Assembly (NCBI RefSeq): GCF_014196915.1
Contig: NZ_JACIEP010000002.1
Location: 124,001-188,000 of the forward strand
Source of the DNA: Dysgonomonas hofstadii
GTDB lineage: Bacteria > Bacteroidota > Bacteroidia > Bacteroidales > Dysgonomonadaceae
DNA length: 64,000 bases
Reading direction: 5' to 3'
Positions within the stretch are counted from its first letter, which is position 1, and each line of letters starts with the position of its first letter. Both the position numbers and the translations under genes were made by a program. The notes beneath the pieces are model-generated. The model did no database searches. It was not told the origin of the DNA and saw only the letters and a list, made by a program, of their open reading frames with translations. Shown in pieces: positions 25,402 through 33,862 of this stretch.

Positions 25402-27777
25402 TTATTTAAACATCTTGTCGATGCCGACAGGTGGCGTGTCATTTGTGTCGTCCGCGTCGTCCGCCTTATCGCAGACTCCATATCCTTTTACGACAGGGAA
25501 ATGTTCAGTCTGGCTGTATCCGAGGGTCTTGTCTGCGAATACTTTTTTATAGAATAGTCCTACGATAGGGAGAGCCGAACTGGCACCTTGTCCGTTGGCC
25601 ATGCTGTCGAAGTGTATGGTGCCTTCATCGCCGCCTACCCAGCATCCGGCCGAAAGGCTCGGAGTGAATCCCATAAACCATCCGTCGGTATTGTCGTTGG
25701 TCGTTCCTGTCTTGCCACCCATCGGTGCGGTTATGCCATAGCGCCTGATGCGGCTACCTGTTCCTCCGTTAACCACGCCTTGCAGCATATCTATCATTTT
25801 TACATACGATGCTTCACTGAATACTTCCCGTAACTGAGGAGTAAAGTTGGCGATGATATTTCCATATTGGTCTTCTATATGTGTTACATATATAGGACTT
25901 ACACGTACACCTTTGTTGGCGAAAGAAGTATAGGCTGAAGCCATCTCCGCTACTGTGACTTCGGGAGTTCCCAGTGACATGGAAACTACCGGGTCTATGC
26001 GTCCTGTAAGACCGAACGAGTACAGCATCCGTACAAACGTGTAAGGCGAAGTCCTGCTCATCAGGTAAGCAGTGACCATATTATCAGAGTTTTGTAATCC
26101 CCATCTTATAGTGACCGTTTCCCCGACTTTAGATGCTTTCAGTCCCCGTGGGGTCCATTCTTTGCCGTTTTCGGTAATCAGTGTTTGTTGTGCATAGACC
26201 ATTTCGTCGCAAGGAGTCATGCCTTCCTCCATAGCCAGTGTATAGAGGTATGGTTTAATGGTGGAACCTACCTGACGACGCCCCATATTCACCATGTCGT
26301 ATTGGAAAAATCCGTAATCGATACCGCCTACATAGGCTTTCACATAGCCATTGTGGGTGTCCATAGCCATGAAACCCGAGCGGAGGAATGATTTGTGATA
26401 GCGGATAGAATCGAGCGGTGTCATTATCGTATCGGTTTCTCCCCGCCACGAAAAGACTTTCATTTCTATCGGTTTCTTAAATGCCTTTTCTATCTCGTTT
26501 TCCGATATTCCGGCCTTTTTCATTGCCTTGTACCTGTCGGAGTTTTTCATGGCACGGGCGAGTCTTTCATCTACTTTATTTCGTTCCGAGTAAGCATAAG
26601 GGGCATAGGCACGTCCTTTCTTCTCTTTATCGAATTTAGGTTGCAGGTCTTTGCTCAGATGTTCGGTCATCGCTTCTTCGGCATATTGTTGCATACGGGA
26701 ATCTACTGTCGCGTATATTTTAAGGCCGTCGGTAGACAGATTGTAATTCGAACCATCAGACTTTTGGTTTTTGTTACACCATCCATACAACGGATTTGTC
26801 TCCCAGTTGAGCGAATCCAGTGAGAATTGTTGCATCTGCCAGTCTGCATAATTAGATCTGTCCGGTTTTTTTGCGCTCATTGTGATACGCAGGTATTCGC
26901 GGAAATAAGGAGCAAGGCCATCTTTATGGTCAACTCTTTTGAAATCTAATTTCAGAGGGATAGCTTTTAATGAGTCGTATTTTTGTTGAGTAATGTAGCC
27001 GTGGTTTTGCATCTGCTTCATCACCACATTACGTCTTTCTTCTGTTCTTTTGGCGTATCTCTTAGGATTGTAATATGAAGGGTTCATACACATTCCGATA
27101 AGTGTAGCGGATTCCTCTATAGTTAATTCTTTAGGCGTTTTATTGAAATAGACCTGTGCCGCCGATTGTATTCCCACGGCATTGTACAGGAAGTCGAACT
27201 GGTTGAGATAGAGGTTTATAATCTCTTCTTTTGTATAATACCGCTCTAGTTTTACGGCGATAACCCACTCGATGGGCTTTTGTAAAGCACGCTCTATAAA
27301 ACTGTTAGAACGTGGCGAGTAGAGCTGTTTAGCTAATTGTTGCGATATAGTACTTCCTCCCCCCGCACTTCTGTCGAAAAGTAGTATCCTTTTGAATACA
27401 GCGCGTCCCAATGCGTATGCGTCTATTCCCGAATGGGAATAATAACGCGCATCTTCGTTGGCCACAAGCGCTTGTGTAAGGTAAGGCGACAAATCATCGT
27501 AGTCGGAATAGATGCGGTTGTTTTTTGCCTGGGAATATGTGCCAAGCATAGTTCCGTCGGAAGAATATACCTGCGAAGCATATTTATCGATCGGATTCTC
27601 AAGGTCTTCGATCGGAGGCATATAACCAATCAACCCTAAACTGATAAGGGTAAAAATAAGGATAACCAGTGCTATTAGCGAACCGAAAGCAATCCATAAT
27701 CCTTTGACCGCTTTTTTCGGATTTATTTTGCTGAAAAAACCTTTCTTCTTTGACTTCTTTTTCGTTTCCTTTTCCAT
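25402..27777 (-). CDS. Class A penicillin-binding protein (PBP1A-type)
   Basis: 791 residues, a bifunctional peptidoglycan synthase. A basic cytoplasmic start and one membrane helix (about 29-52) precede the GT51 transglycosylase with VANEDARYYSHSGIDAYALG (catalytic Glu) and GGSTISQQLAKQLYS. The transpeptidase carries the active-site GSTIKPYLYTLAMEE (STIK), SDN in QNSDNMV and GKTGTTNDNTDGW (KTG). All catalytic motifs are intact. A TAAATTTG box on the minus strand lies 22 bases before the ATG. The GYF_2-CD225 gene follows on the same transcript. Confidence 0.96.
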   Translation of the reverse strand: MEKETKKKSKKKGFFSKINPKKAVKGLWIAFGSLIALVILIFTLISLGLIGYMPPIEDLENPIDKYASQVYSSDGTMLGTYSQAKNNRIYSDYDDLSPYLTQALVANEDARYYSHSGIDAYALGRAVFKRILLFDRSAGGGSTISQQLAKQLYSPRSNSFIERALQKPIEWVIAVKLERYYTKEEIINLYLNQFDFLYNAVGIQSAAQVYFNKTPKELTIEESATLIGMCMNPSYYNPKRYAKRTEERRNVVMKQMQNHGYITQQKYDSLKAIPLKLDFKRVDHKDGLAPYFREYLRITMSAKKPDRSNYADWQMQQFSLDSLNWETNPLYGWCNKNQKSDGSNYNLSTDGLKIYATVDSRMQQYAEEAMTEHLSKDLQPKFDKEKKGRAYAPYAYSERNKVDERLARAMKNSDRYKAMKKAGISENEIEKAFKKPIEMKVFSWRGETDTIMTPLDSIRYHKSFLRSGFMAMDTHNGYVKAYVGGIDYGFFQYDMVNMGRRQVGSTIKPYLYTLAMEEGMTPCDEMVYAQQTLITENGKEWTPRGLKASKVGETVTIRWGLQNSDNMVTAYLMSRTSPYTFVRMLYSFGLTGRIDPVVSMSLGTPEVTVAEMASAYTSFANKGVRVSPIYVTHIEDQYGNIIANFTPQLREVFSEASYVKMIDMLQGVVNGGTGSRIRRYGITAPMGGKTGTTNDNTDGWFMGFTPSLSAGCWVGGDEGTIHFDSMANGQGASSALPIVGLFYKKVFADKTLGYSQTEHFPVVKGYGVCDKADDADDTNDTPPVGIDKMFK

Positions 27778-27799
27778 ATGGTGTAAAAAGTGTGCGCTG

Positions 27800-27807
27800 C
27801 AAATTTA
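27800..27807 (-). promoter_or_regulatory. -7 promoter box of the class A PBP gene
   Basis: TAAATTTG on the minus strand, a match to TAnnTTTG 22 bases upstream of the ATG. Confidence 0.45.
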
Positions 27808-27896
27808 AGCAAAACGTTTCAATAATGTAGATAAAAAAACTTAAATGCTGATAGTAGCTTCGGTTAAGGCTGTGAATGATTGTAAAATAGCTAATA

Positions 27897-29303
27897 TCAG
27901 TTTCTTATATTTGTATTGAATTTCTCTGTTTTCTTAAATTCGCTAAATTCGACGGAATATAAACTTGCTGATGGTGTTTTTGAAAATTCGTTGTATTCAT
28001 ATCCTCCTAATATATAGAGTTTTTCGTTGTGAAAATATATTTCCGCGTATTTAAGGTTCAGGTTTATAAGGTATGCGTTTATTTCCCCGTTCCTGGTGTT
28101 GTAAGTTTGTATTTTTCCATCATCGAAAATGTAAATAATATTGTCATTGTAAGTGATGGCTGGTCTTTCGCATGGATATAAGAGTAATGTCCCGGTATCC
28201 CATTTTCCTGATGACAAGTCGTACAATTCGATTGTCTCCAACGCTTTTGTGTTGTATCCACCGATAAGGTATGCCTTGTTTCCAATAACGATTCCTTTGG
28301 CTTCTTTACCTTGCGGCATGTCTCCCAATTGGTACCAGTAACCTGTTTTGAGGTTTAACAGGTGGATCTTATCCGAATAGCTTTTTGTTTCTTTTACGCT
28401 TGTTTCCCGGAATTTAACGGAGCCTCCCATCACAATGATATTGTCTTCGCAGATATCCGACATGAAATTTATTGCCTGATGTGGATTTGTTTTATCGGTA
28501 TGTATTTTGTCTTTTCTTATATCATATATTTCCAGAGTTTCGTCGAGATATTCGAATTTGCGATTTGTTGATAATCGTTTACCACCAAGGATATATAACT
28601 TTCCGTTGAAATAATTCATATTAAGGTATGCCCGGTCTTTAAATTCATGTTTGGATGTTTCCCATTTGCCCGATGTTATGTCATATATATACATCTTGTT
28701 ATTGTAAGCGACCCATTTCGTGGAACTTTCCAGCCTTTTTGCAAATTCCTCAAACATAGCTTCATTTCCTCGTTCCTGAGCATGGGGATTCGCTTCCGAC
28801 ATGGCTTTTAAACCATCATCCTGTTCAACTGATTCATTACCTCCCACTACATATATTTTGTCGCCAACCAGTTGTGCGCCAAAAGAAAATAACCCTTTTG
28901 GCATCGATGCCAGTTTTTTATAACTGAGGAATGGTTTCAGTTCTATTTTTTTGCCTTCTACGGTCACTCCTTGCAGAGAGCGGGTGTTTTCCGTAAGGAA
29001 TACCGTGTAGTTATTGTCTATTGTCTCTCTCAGTGAAATACTTTTGCCTGTGTAACTCACATGGGAGAAATGCAGTATATCGGTTTCTTTGATTTTAGGT
29101 AAATCTTTCAGGAAGAATTCACCATCCTTGTTTGTGACTGTTCCTTTTGTAAGATCGTCGGATTGTACCGATACTCCTTGTATGGGGGTGTTTGTAGCCT
29201 GATCCAGAACCTTTATTTTGTTTTGGGCAGATAATGGAAGCAATACTGAAAACAGGATGATGATTACTGTCGTAAAAAATCTGTATCTAAGTGTGGATCT
29301 CAT
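27897..29303 (-). CDS. Secreted Kelch-repeat protein with carboxypeptidase-regulatory-like domain
   Basis: 468 residues. A signal peptide (about 1-27, ending PLSAQ) is followed by a CarboxypepD_reg-like beta-sandwich (about 30-110, IKVLDQATNTPIQGVSVQSD and TNKDGEFFLKDLP). Kelch-type blades follow from about 125 to 450, seen in repeats such as DKIYVVGGNE, GKLYILGGKR, DNIIVMGGSV, NKAYLIGGYN and EKLYILGGYE. The Kelch propeller is a binding domain; target unknown. The first domain is also the N-terminal module of many SusC-type receptors, but no plug or barrel follows here. It lies upstream of the PBP on the same strand with its own gap. Confidence 0.82.
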   Translation of the reverse strand: MRSTLRYRFFTTVIIILFSVLLPLSAQNKIKVLDQATNTPIQGVSVQSDDLTKGTVTNKDGEFFLKDLPKIKETDILHFSHVSYTGKSISLRETIDNNYTVFLTENTRSLQGVTVEGKKIELKPFLSYKKLASMPKGLFSFGAQLVGDKIYVVGGNESVEQDDGLKAMSEANPHAQERGNEAMFEEFAKRLESSTKWVAYNNKMYIYDITSGKWETSKHEFKDRAYLNMNYFNGKLYILGGKRLSTNRKFEYLDETLEIYDIRKDKIHTDKTNPHQAINFMSDICEDNIIVMGGSVKFRETSVKETKSYSDKIHLLNLKTGYWYQLGDMPQGKEAKGIVIGNKAYLIGGYNTKALETIELYDLSSGKWDTGTLLLYPCERPAITYNDNIIYIFDDGKIQTYNTRNGEINAYLINLNLKYAEIYFHNEKLYILGGYEYNEFSKTPSASLYSVEFSEFKKTEKFNTNIRN

Positions 29304-29342
29304 ATTATCAAATAAAAAGTTATTTATCTATACTATAAACTC

Positions 29343-29396
29343 AGTAGTCAGAGGAGTTAAGGCATAGTAATAATCAACTTGACTACTCTGACTACT
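29343..29396. repeat. Hairpin in divergent gap
   Basis: AGTAGTCAGAG (29343-29353) and CTCTGACTACT (29386-29396) can pair around a 32-base loop between the Kelch gene and the HTH gene. Related GTAGT/GACTAC words occur at 8157-8265 and 38150-38185. Confidence 0.45.
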
Positions 29397-29419
29397 TTAA
29401 CTACTAAAAAACAAAAACT

Positions 29420-29974
29420 ATGGCTAAGTACACAGAAGAACTAGTATCGGAAATCATATCATTGATCGAATCCGACATTTACACAGTAAAAGAACTATGC
29501 ATGGTAGCGCGTATCTCCCGCGAAACCTATTACCAGTGGCTCGACACCAAACCCGAATTTAAGAAAGCGGTGGATGAAGCCATGAAGCAACGGGACGAGA
29601 TGCTGGTGTCCATTGCCCGTGCTTCGCTTCGCAAGAAACTGGAAGGTTATACACTCGAAGAAGAGAAAGTGGTGTACGAACCTGCCAAAAGCAATCCGCA
29701 TGTGCAGATAGAAAAATCACGGGTAGTAAAGAAGAAACAATATCCGCCGAACTTAGCGGCAATCAAATATGTGCTGGAACAGGAAGAAAAACGTAAGGAG
29801 AAAGAAGCGGCAGAAAAGCCGAAACTACGGCAGCAAATTATCTATGTAAATAACCAACATGAGGCAGACTTATTTATTCAGCTGGATAAACATCTGAACG
29901 GAGCGGATAGTGAAGTCATCAGGATGGCAACAGAAGAAGAAAGAGAAAAAATTAAGAATGAAATGCCTTGTTAA
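29420..29974 (+). CDS. Helix-turn-helix protein resembling phage terminase small subunits
   Basis: 184 residues. The N-terminal helix-turn-helix (about 5-45, with VKELCMVARISRETYYQWLD) resembles phBC6A51/terminase small-subunit or transposase-type HTH modules. The middle is highly charged and helical, containing AIKYVLEQEEKRKEKEAAEK, and ends without a recognised domain. No terminase large subunit, portal or integrase is nearby, so this is either a phage relic or a domesticated DNA-binding protein. Codon usage looks like the neighbours. It is isolated between word-repeat gaps. Function is inferred only from the HTH. Confidence 0.6.
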   Translation: MAKYTEELVSEIISLIESDIYTVKELCMVARISRETYYQWLDTKPEFKKAVDEAMKQRDEMLVSIARASLRKKLEGYTLEEEKVVYEPAKSNPHVQIEKSRVVKKKQYPPNLAAIKYVLEQEEKRKEKEAAEKPKLRQQIIYVNNQHEADLFIQLDKHLNGADSEVIRMATEEEREKIKNEMPC

Positions 29975-30269
29975 CTGATAACTGTTGACTGATATGTCAG
30001 GTTTTGTTTAGTGTACTAGAAAAAAGTATACTAGTTTACTAGAAGGAATATTAATAAAACTAGCAAGCTAGTAAACTTGGAACTAGCAAACTAAAAATTA
30101 TGTCAGGTTTGTCAGGTTTTTATTTAAAACCGCAGAATAAAAGGAACCGCACAGAGTTTTATTGAGTCTCATAAACTAAAGGATTATAATAATTGCGACT
30201 TTGCGTCTTTGCGAGAAGACAAATTGACTGTTGACTGTAAAAAATGTTACCTTTGCAAAAACATTTTTT
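29975..30269. other. 295-base gap rich in recurrent short words
   Basis: Contains AACTGATAACTGTTGACTGA (29973-29992), a run of CTAG-centred words (GTATACTAGTTTACTAG; CTAGCAAGCTAGTAAAC), GTCAGG-TTTGTCAGG (about 30103-30117) and TTTGCGTCTTTGCGAGAA (about 30201-30218, the inverse of the word at 12643). The ABC-F promoter box sits at its end. No gene. Confidence 0.5.
30248..30255 (+). promoter_or_regulatory. -7 promoter box of the ABC-F gene
   Basis: TACCTTTG, 14 bases before the ATG at 30270; supports that start over an upstream one at 30231. Confidence 0.55.
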
Positions 30270-32147
30270 ATGGCACCTATTTTACAGGTAGAGGGACTTG
30301 CCAAAAGCTTTGGCGACTTAGTATTATTCACCGATATATCCTTTGGTATTTCCGAGGGAGAGCGTATCGGGCTGATCGCGAAAAACGGTTCGGGAAAGAC
30401 TACTTTACTCAATATATTGACCGATAAAGAACCTTATGATAAAGGCTCGGTAGTATTCCGTCGTGATCTGCGTATAGCTTATCTTGAACAAGACCCTGTA
30501 TATCCCGAACACCTGACGGTTTTGCAGGCCTGCTTTCAGTCGGGAAATGAGGTCACAGACCTGATAGCCGAATATGAAAGGGTTATCAATTCAAAGGATC
30601 ATAGTAATCTTGATGCTATCCTGCAAAAGATGGATATGCTTCAGGCATGGGATTACGAACACAGAGCCAAGCAGATTCTGGGACAGTTGAAGATCACAGA
30701 CTTCGAGCAGAGAATATCGGAGTTGTCGGGAGGACAACTGAAACGGGTAGCACTGGCTAATGTGCTGATAACAGAACCCGATCTTATTATTCTGGACGAG
30801 CCTACCAATCACCTCGACCTCGATATGGTGGAATGGCTCGAGGAATACTTACAGCGTTCGCGCCTTAGTCTGCTGATGGTAACGCATGACCGCTATTTTC
30901 TCGACCGTGTATGTAATGAGATCATCGAGATAGACCAACAACAGCTATACCGTTACAAAGGCAATTATTCCTATTATCTGGAAAAACGGGACGAGCGTGT
31001 CAGCGCTCAGAATGCAGAGATAGACCGTGCGAACAACCTGTTGCGAAAGGAACTGGAATGGATGCGCCGGCAGCCACAGGCACGGGGAACGAAAGCAAAA
31101 TCACGCATCGACGCTTTTTACGATCTGGAAAAGAAAGCCGAACAGATACGGGATGCCGGAAATGTGAAACTGCAAATGAAAGGCTCGTATATCGGCAACA
31201 AGATATTTGAAGCGCAGCATGTGTATAAGTCTTTCGGGGATATCCGGATTCTGGAAGACTTCAACTATGTTTTCGCCCGCTACGAGAAGCTGGGAGTAGT
31301 TGGTAATAACGGTACGGGTAAATCCACTTTCATCAAAATGCTGATGGGTGAAGTACAGCCCGATAAGGGGGGATTCGATATCGGGGAAACGGTGAAATTC
31401 GGTTATTATAGTCAGGACGGCCTGCAGTTTGACGAACAGATGAAAGTGCTGGATGTGATACAGAATATAGCGGAGGTCATCGATTTAGGAAATGGTAATA
31501 AACTGACGGCTTCGCAGTTTCTGCAACATTTTCTTTTCCCGCCCGAAAAGCAGCATAACTTTGTCTACAAGCTGTCGGGAGGAGAAAAACGCCGACTTTA
31601 CCTGTGTACAGTTCTTATCACCAATCCAAACTTCCTTGTACTGGACGAGCCGACGAATGACCTCGACATCGTTACGCTGAATATATTGGAAGAATACCTG
31701 CAACAGTTCAAAGGTTGCGTGATAGTGGTATCGCACGACCGCTATTTTATGGATAAGGTGGTCGACCATCTGCTGGCATTCCAGGGACAGGCAAAGATCA
31801 AGGACTTTCCGGGCAATTACACCCAATACAGGGAATGGAAAGAGATTCAGGAAGCGTTGGAAAAAGAAAAAGAGCAACAGACTAAACCAAAAGAAGAGAA
31901 GCCTCAATCGGCAGTTCCCAAGCAAGATGAAAAGAAAAAACTCTCTTTCAAGGAGAGGAGGGAGTTTGAGGAACTCGACACCCTGATACCGAAACTGGAA
32001 GAAGAGAAAGCAAATATAGAAGCGGAACTTTCGAGTGGAATACTTTCGAGCGACGACCTCATAACTAAATCGAACCGTATAGGTGAACTGATAGATGAGA
32101 TAGATGAGAAGACCATGCGTTGGATGGAATTGAGTGAATGGATATGA
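30270..32147 (+). CDS. ABC-F family ATPase (Uup-like)
   Basis: 625 residues from MAPILQVEGLAKSFGDLVLF. Two ABC modules without membrane domains: Walker A AKNGSGKTTLLN and GNNGTGKSTFIK; signatures LSGGQLKRVALA and LSGGEKRRLYLC; Walker B LIILDEPTNHLD and FLVLDEPTNDLD. An inter-domain linker (about 235-300) and a C-terminal coiled coil (about 560-625, FEELDTLIPKLEEEKANIEA) complete the Uup/ABC-F plan. ABC-F proteins act on ribosomes; Uup-type members are not usually resistance factors. Walker B Glu residues are intact. Its stop overlaps the next gene's start. Confidence 0.93.
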   Translation: MAPILQVEGLAKSFGDLVLFTDISFGISEGERIGLIAKNGSGKTTLLNILTDKEPYDKGSVVFRRDLRIAYLEQDPVYPEHLTVLQACFQSGNEVTDLIAEYERVINSKDHSNLDAILQKMDMLQAWDYEHRAKQILGQLKITDFEQRISELSGGQLKRVALANVLITEPDLIILDEPTNHLDLDMVEWLEEYLQRSRLSLLMVTHDRYFLDRVCNEIIEIDQQQLYRYKGNYSYYLEKRDERVSAQNAEIDRANNLLRKELEWMRRQPQARGTKAKSRIDAFYDLEKKAEQIRDAGNVKLQMKGSYIGNKIFEAQHVYKSFGDIRILEDFNYVFARYEKLGVVGNNGTGKSTFIKMLMGEVQPDKGGFDIGETVKFGYYSQDGLQFDEQMKVLDVIQNIAEVIDLGNGNKLTASQFLQHFLFPPEKQHNFVYKLSGGEKRRLYLCTVLITNPNFLVLDEPTNDLDIVTLNILEEYLQQFKGCVIVVSHDRYFMDKVVDHLLAFQGQAKIKDFPGNYTQYREWKEIQEALEKEKEQQTKPKEEKPQSAVPKQDEKKKLSFKERREFEELDTLIPKLEEEKANIEAELSSGILSSDDLITKSNRIGELIDEIDEKTMRWMELSEWI

Positions 32148-32995
32148 AAAGAATGAGGCTACTCTTATTGATGTTTTGCACAGTGTATACTTCCTTACAG
32201 GCTACCGAGTGCGCAGACAGATTCTTTATAGAAAAGCATGTGAATCTGGCTATCTGTAAAAACCATGCACGTGGATTGGAAGAAGCCGCATTATATTATA
32301 GTGGAGTAGCCAAAGCATTAGATGACTATATTGCCCTCCGTATCGAGCGAGGGGAATTGCAGGATAAGAAATTTGAAATCTATATGCTCGATCCTATCCT
32401 TACCCGTCCGCATATCTTCCTTACACAAAGTAAGAAAGGATATCACATAATGACAGGGAGGGCGCATACCTTAGATGAGCTATTGTGTATGGTGGATGAA
32501 TTCTCCAAACTGGATTTCACGGCAATAGACGTAATTGTCGATAGTTACGATGAAAAAGAATATGACAGGCAGGAACAACAACTAGATAAGTTGGAGAAAA
32601 GATTATTCGGCAAACAGCTTCCACAAACGGATATAGAGCTTATAAAAAATAAAGAATATATAACCCACCAGCAGAATAAGCTGAAGCTGGTATATAAGAA
32701 CGATAAGGTAAAATGCCTTATAGACGAAGTCGAAATACAAACCGAGCTAAAAGGTTTACCATGGAATATTCAGGATCGGTATATTTTTCAGGAATGCGGG
32801 GTGTTTAAAGTCTATCAGGATTCTGCGCTTATCAAAACATTCCGGTATCAGGGAAATGATGAGTGGGAATGTGAGTATATGGACTATGCAGAAGTATTTA
32901 ATAAATGGGTAAACTTCAGATTGTATGGCTATAACCAATATAGCTACTCTTATGATAAAAACAGATTTTATTATACCGGAGATAAAAAGGATTGA
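32144..32995 (+). CDS. Unknown secreted protein
   Basis: 283 residues, family not recognised. The ATG at 32144 overlaps the ABC-F stop (ATGA), indicating translational coupling; an ATG two codons upstream at 32138 is also possible. A signal peptide (MKRMRLLLLMFCTVYTSLQA) precedes a polar protein with a charged helical stretch (EKEYDRQEQQLDKLEKRLFG) and an aromatic C-terminus (FRLYGYNQYSYSYDKNRFYY). A Cys follows the presumed cleavage site by a few residues, but no lipobox is clear. No function can be offered. Confidence 0.7.
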   Translation: MKRMRLLLLMFCTVYTSLQATECADRFFIEKHVNLAICKNHARGLEEAALYYSGVAKALDDYIALRIERGELQDKKFEIYMLDPILTRPHIFLTQSKKGYHIMTGRAHTLDELLCMVDEFSKLDFTAIDVIVDSYDEKEYDRQEQQLDKLEKRLFGKQLPQTDIELIKNKEYITHQQNKLKLVYKNDKVKCLIDEVEIQTELKGLPWNIQDRYIFQECGVFKVYQDSALIKTFRYQGNDEWECEYMDYAEVFNKWVNFRLYGYNQYSYSYDKNRFYYTGDKKD

Positions 32996-33084
32996 AGTTG
33001 TATCAAAATCAGAAAACTTTATCTATACATAAAAGGTTAACATAAGACATTGTGTTGACAGAATAATTATCTTTTATAATTAAC

Positions 33085-33399
33085 GCCAATCAGTAGTTGA
33101 AGTTATTATGTTTGTAATAAATAATCGTTCGTTTTTTTGTGCTACGCGCAATCGGAGATTGCTTGTGTTCCTTTTGGCCAAATCCCCAAAAGGAACCAAA
33201 AACGCTTTGGTGGCTCATCCTTCGTGCGACCCGTTACAGGCTCACGGGCTAAATGGAAAGATTGTCCTGCGGACGCTTTCCATTTCACGCCCCGCTGAGC
33301 AGATGGTGGGTCTGTGAGGACTGCAGCCTTGATTTTTTGTAACTTTTTTATCAAGAAAAAAGTTGAAGAAAAACGAACGATTAAATCTATCTACTGATT
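33085..33399 (+). repeat. Complex nested inverted-repeat element, copy 2 (short)
   Basis: About 315 bases. The left flank GCCAATCAGTAGTTGAAGTT is the inverse of copy 1's right arm, and the right flank is the inverse of copy 1's left arm (one mismatch each). The core (33123-33382, 260 bases) is in the same orientation as copy 1. The aligned core differs at two positions, both in hairpin loops (GAA/GGA and GCTAAATCC/GCCAAATCC). A 182-base segment of copy 1 is absent at CACGCCCC^GCTGAGC. Inner ends AATCGTTCGTTTTT and inverse are intact. Confidence 0.9.
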
Positions 33400-33418
33400 C
33401 ACATAATTCTGTAATATA

Positions 33419-33805
33419 TTGGCTACTGACAGAAAATATATACAACGGTTCCTCTCCATTATAATTATTATTATCATGGGAGGAATCTTATTCTACTTGT
33501 TCAGCCCCGAAGAATCAGGTTTTTTCCCAGTGTGCCCATTCCACTACCTTACAGGATATGACTGTCCGGGCTGCGGTTCACAACGGGCTTTACACCACCT
33601 GTCACATCTCCATCTCAGAGAAGCATTCCTAAGTAACCCTCTGCTGATTATCGCTATTCCGTTTCTTATATCCGGCATTTATCTGGAATACTTCGGGGGA
33701 AAAGAACGACACCCAGAAATAAGAAAAGCCCTTTATAGTAAAAGGGCTGTCTATATTATTCTTGCAATAATTATTTTGTTCTGGATCGGGCGAAATGTCG
33801 GTTAA
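33419..33805 (+). CDS. DUF2752 membrane protein
   Basis: 128 residues with the DUF2752 hallmark YDCPGCGSQRALHHL (about 48-62) between hydrophobic segments at about 11-29, 75-92 and 107-124. Function unknown. The only usable start is a TTG at 33419 (open frame begins just after a stop at 33404-33406), 20 bases from the repeat element, so the element may have replaced the original upstream region. From memory, DUF2752 genes often follow CD225/dispanin genes in this phylum; here that partner lies 8 kb away at the other copy of the repeat. Confidence 0.82.
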   Translation: MATDRKYIQRFLSIIIIIIMGGILFYLFSPEESGFFPVCPFHYLTGYDCPGCGSQRALHHLSHLHLREAFLSNPLLIIAIPFLISGIYLEYFGGKERHPEIRKALYSKRAVYIILAIIILFWIGRNVG

Positions 33806-33857
33806 GGAGTTATGAATTATGAGTTATAAATTATGAATTTTTCTCCATTTATAATTC
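33806..33857. repeat. AT-rich inverted word repeat
   Basis: GGAGTTATGAATTATGAGTT and, about 25 bases on, CATTTATAATTCACAATTCA form a partial inverted pair between the DUF2752 and TraB genes. Same family as at 2995-3024 and 6667-6765; may act as a convergent terminator. Confidence 0.5.
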
Positions 33858-33862
33858 ACAAT

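Noticed and set aside
29975-30230. Possible attachment site or CRISPR-like array from the CTAG-type repeats
   Set aside because: The words are irregular, have no constant spacer length, and no integrase or cas gene is nearby.
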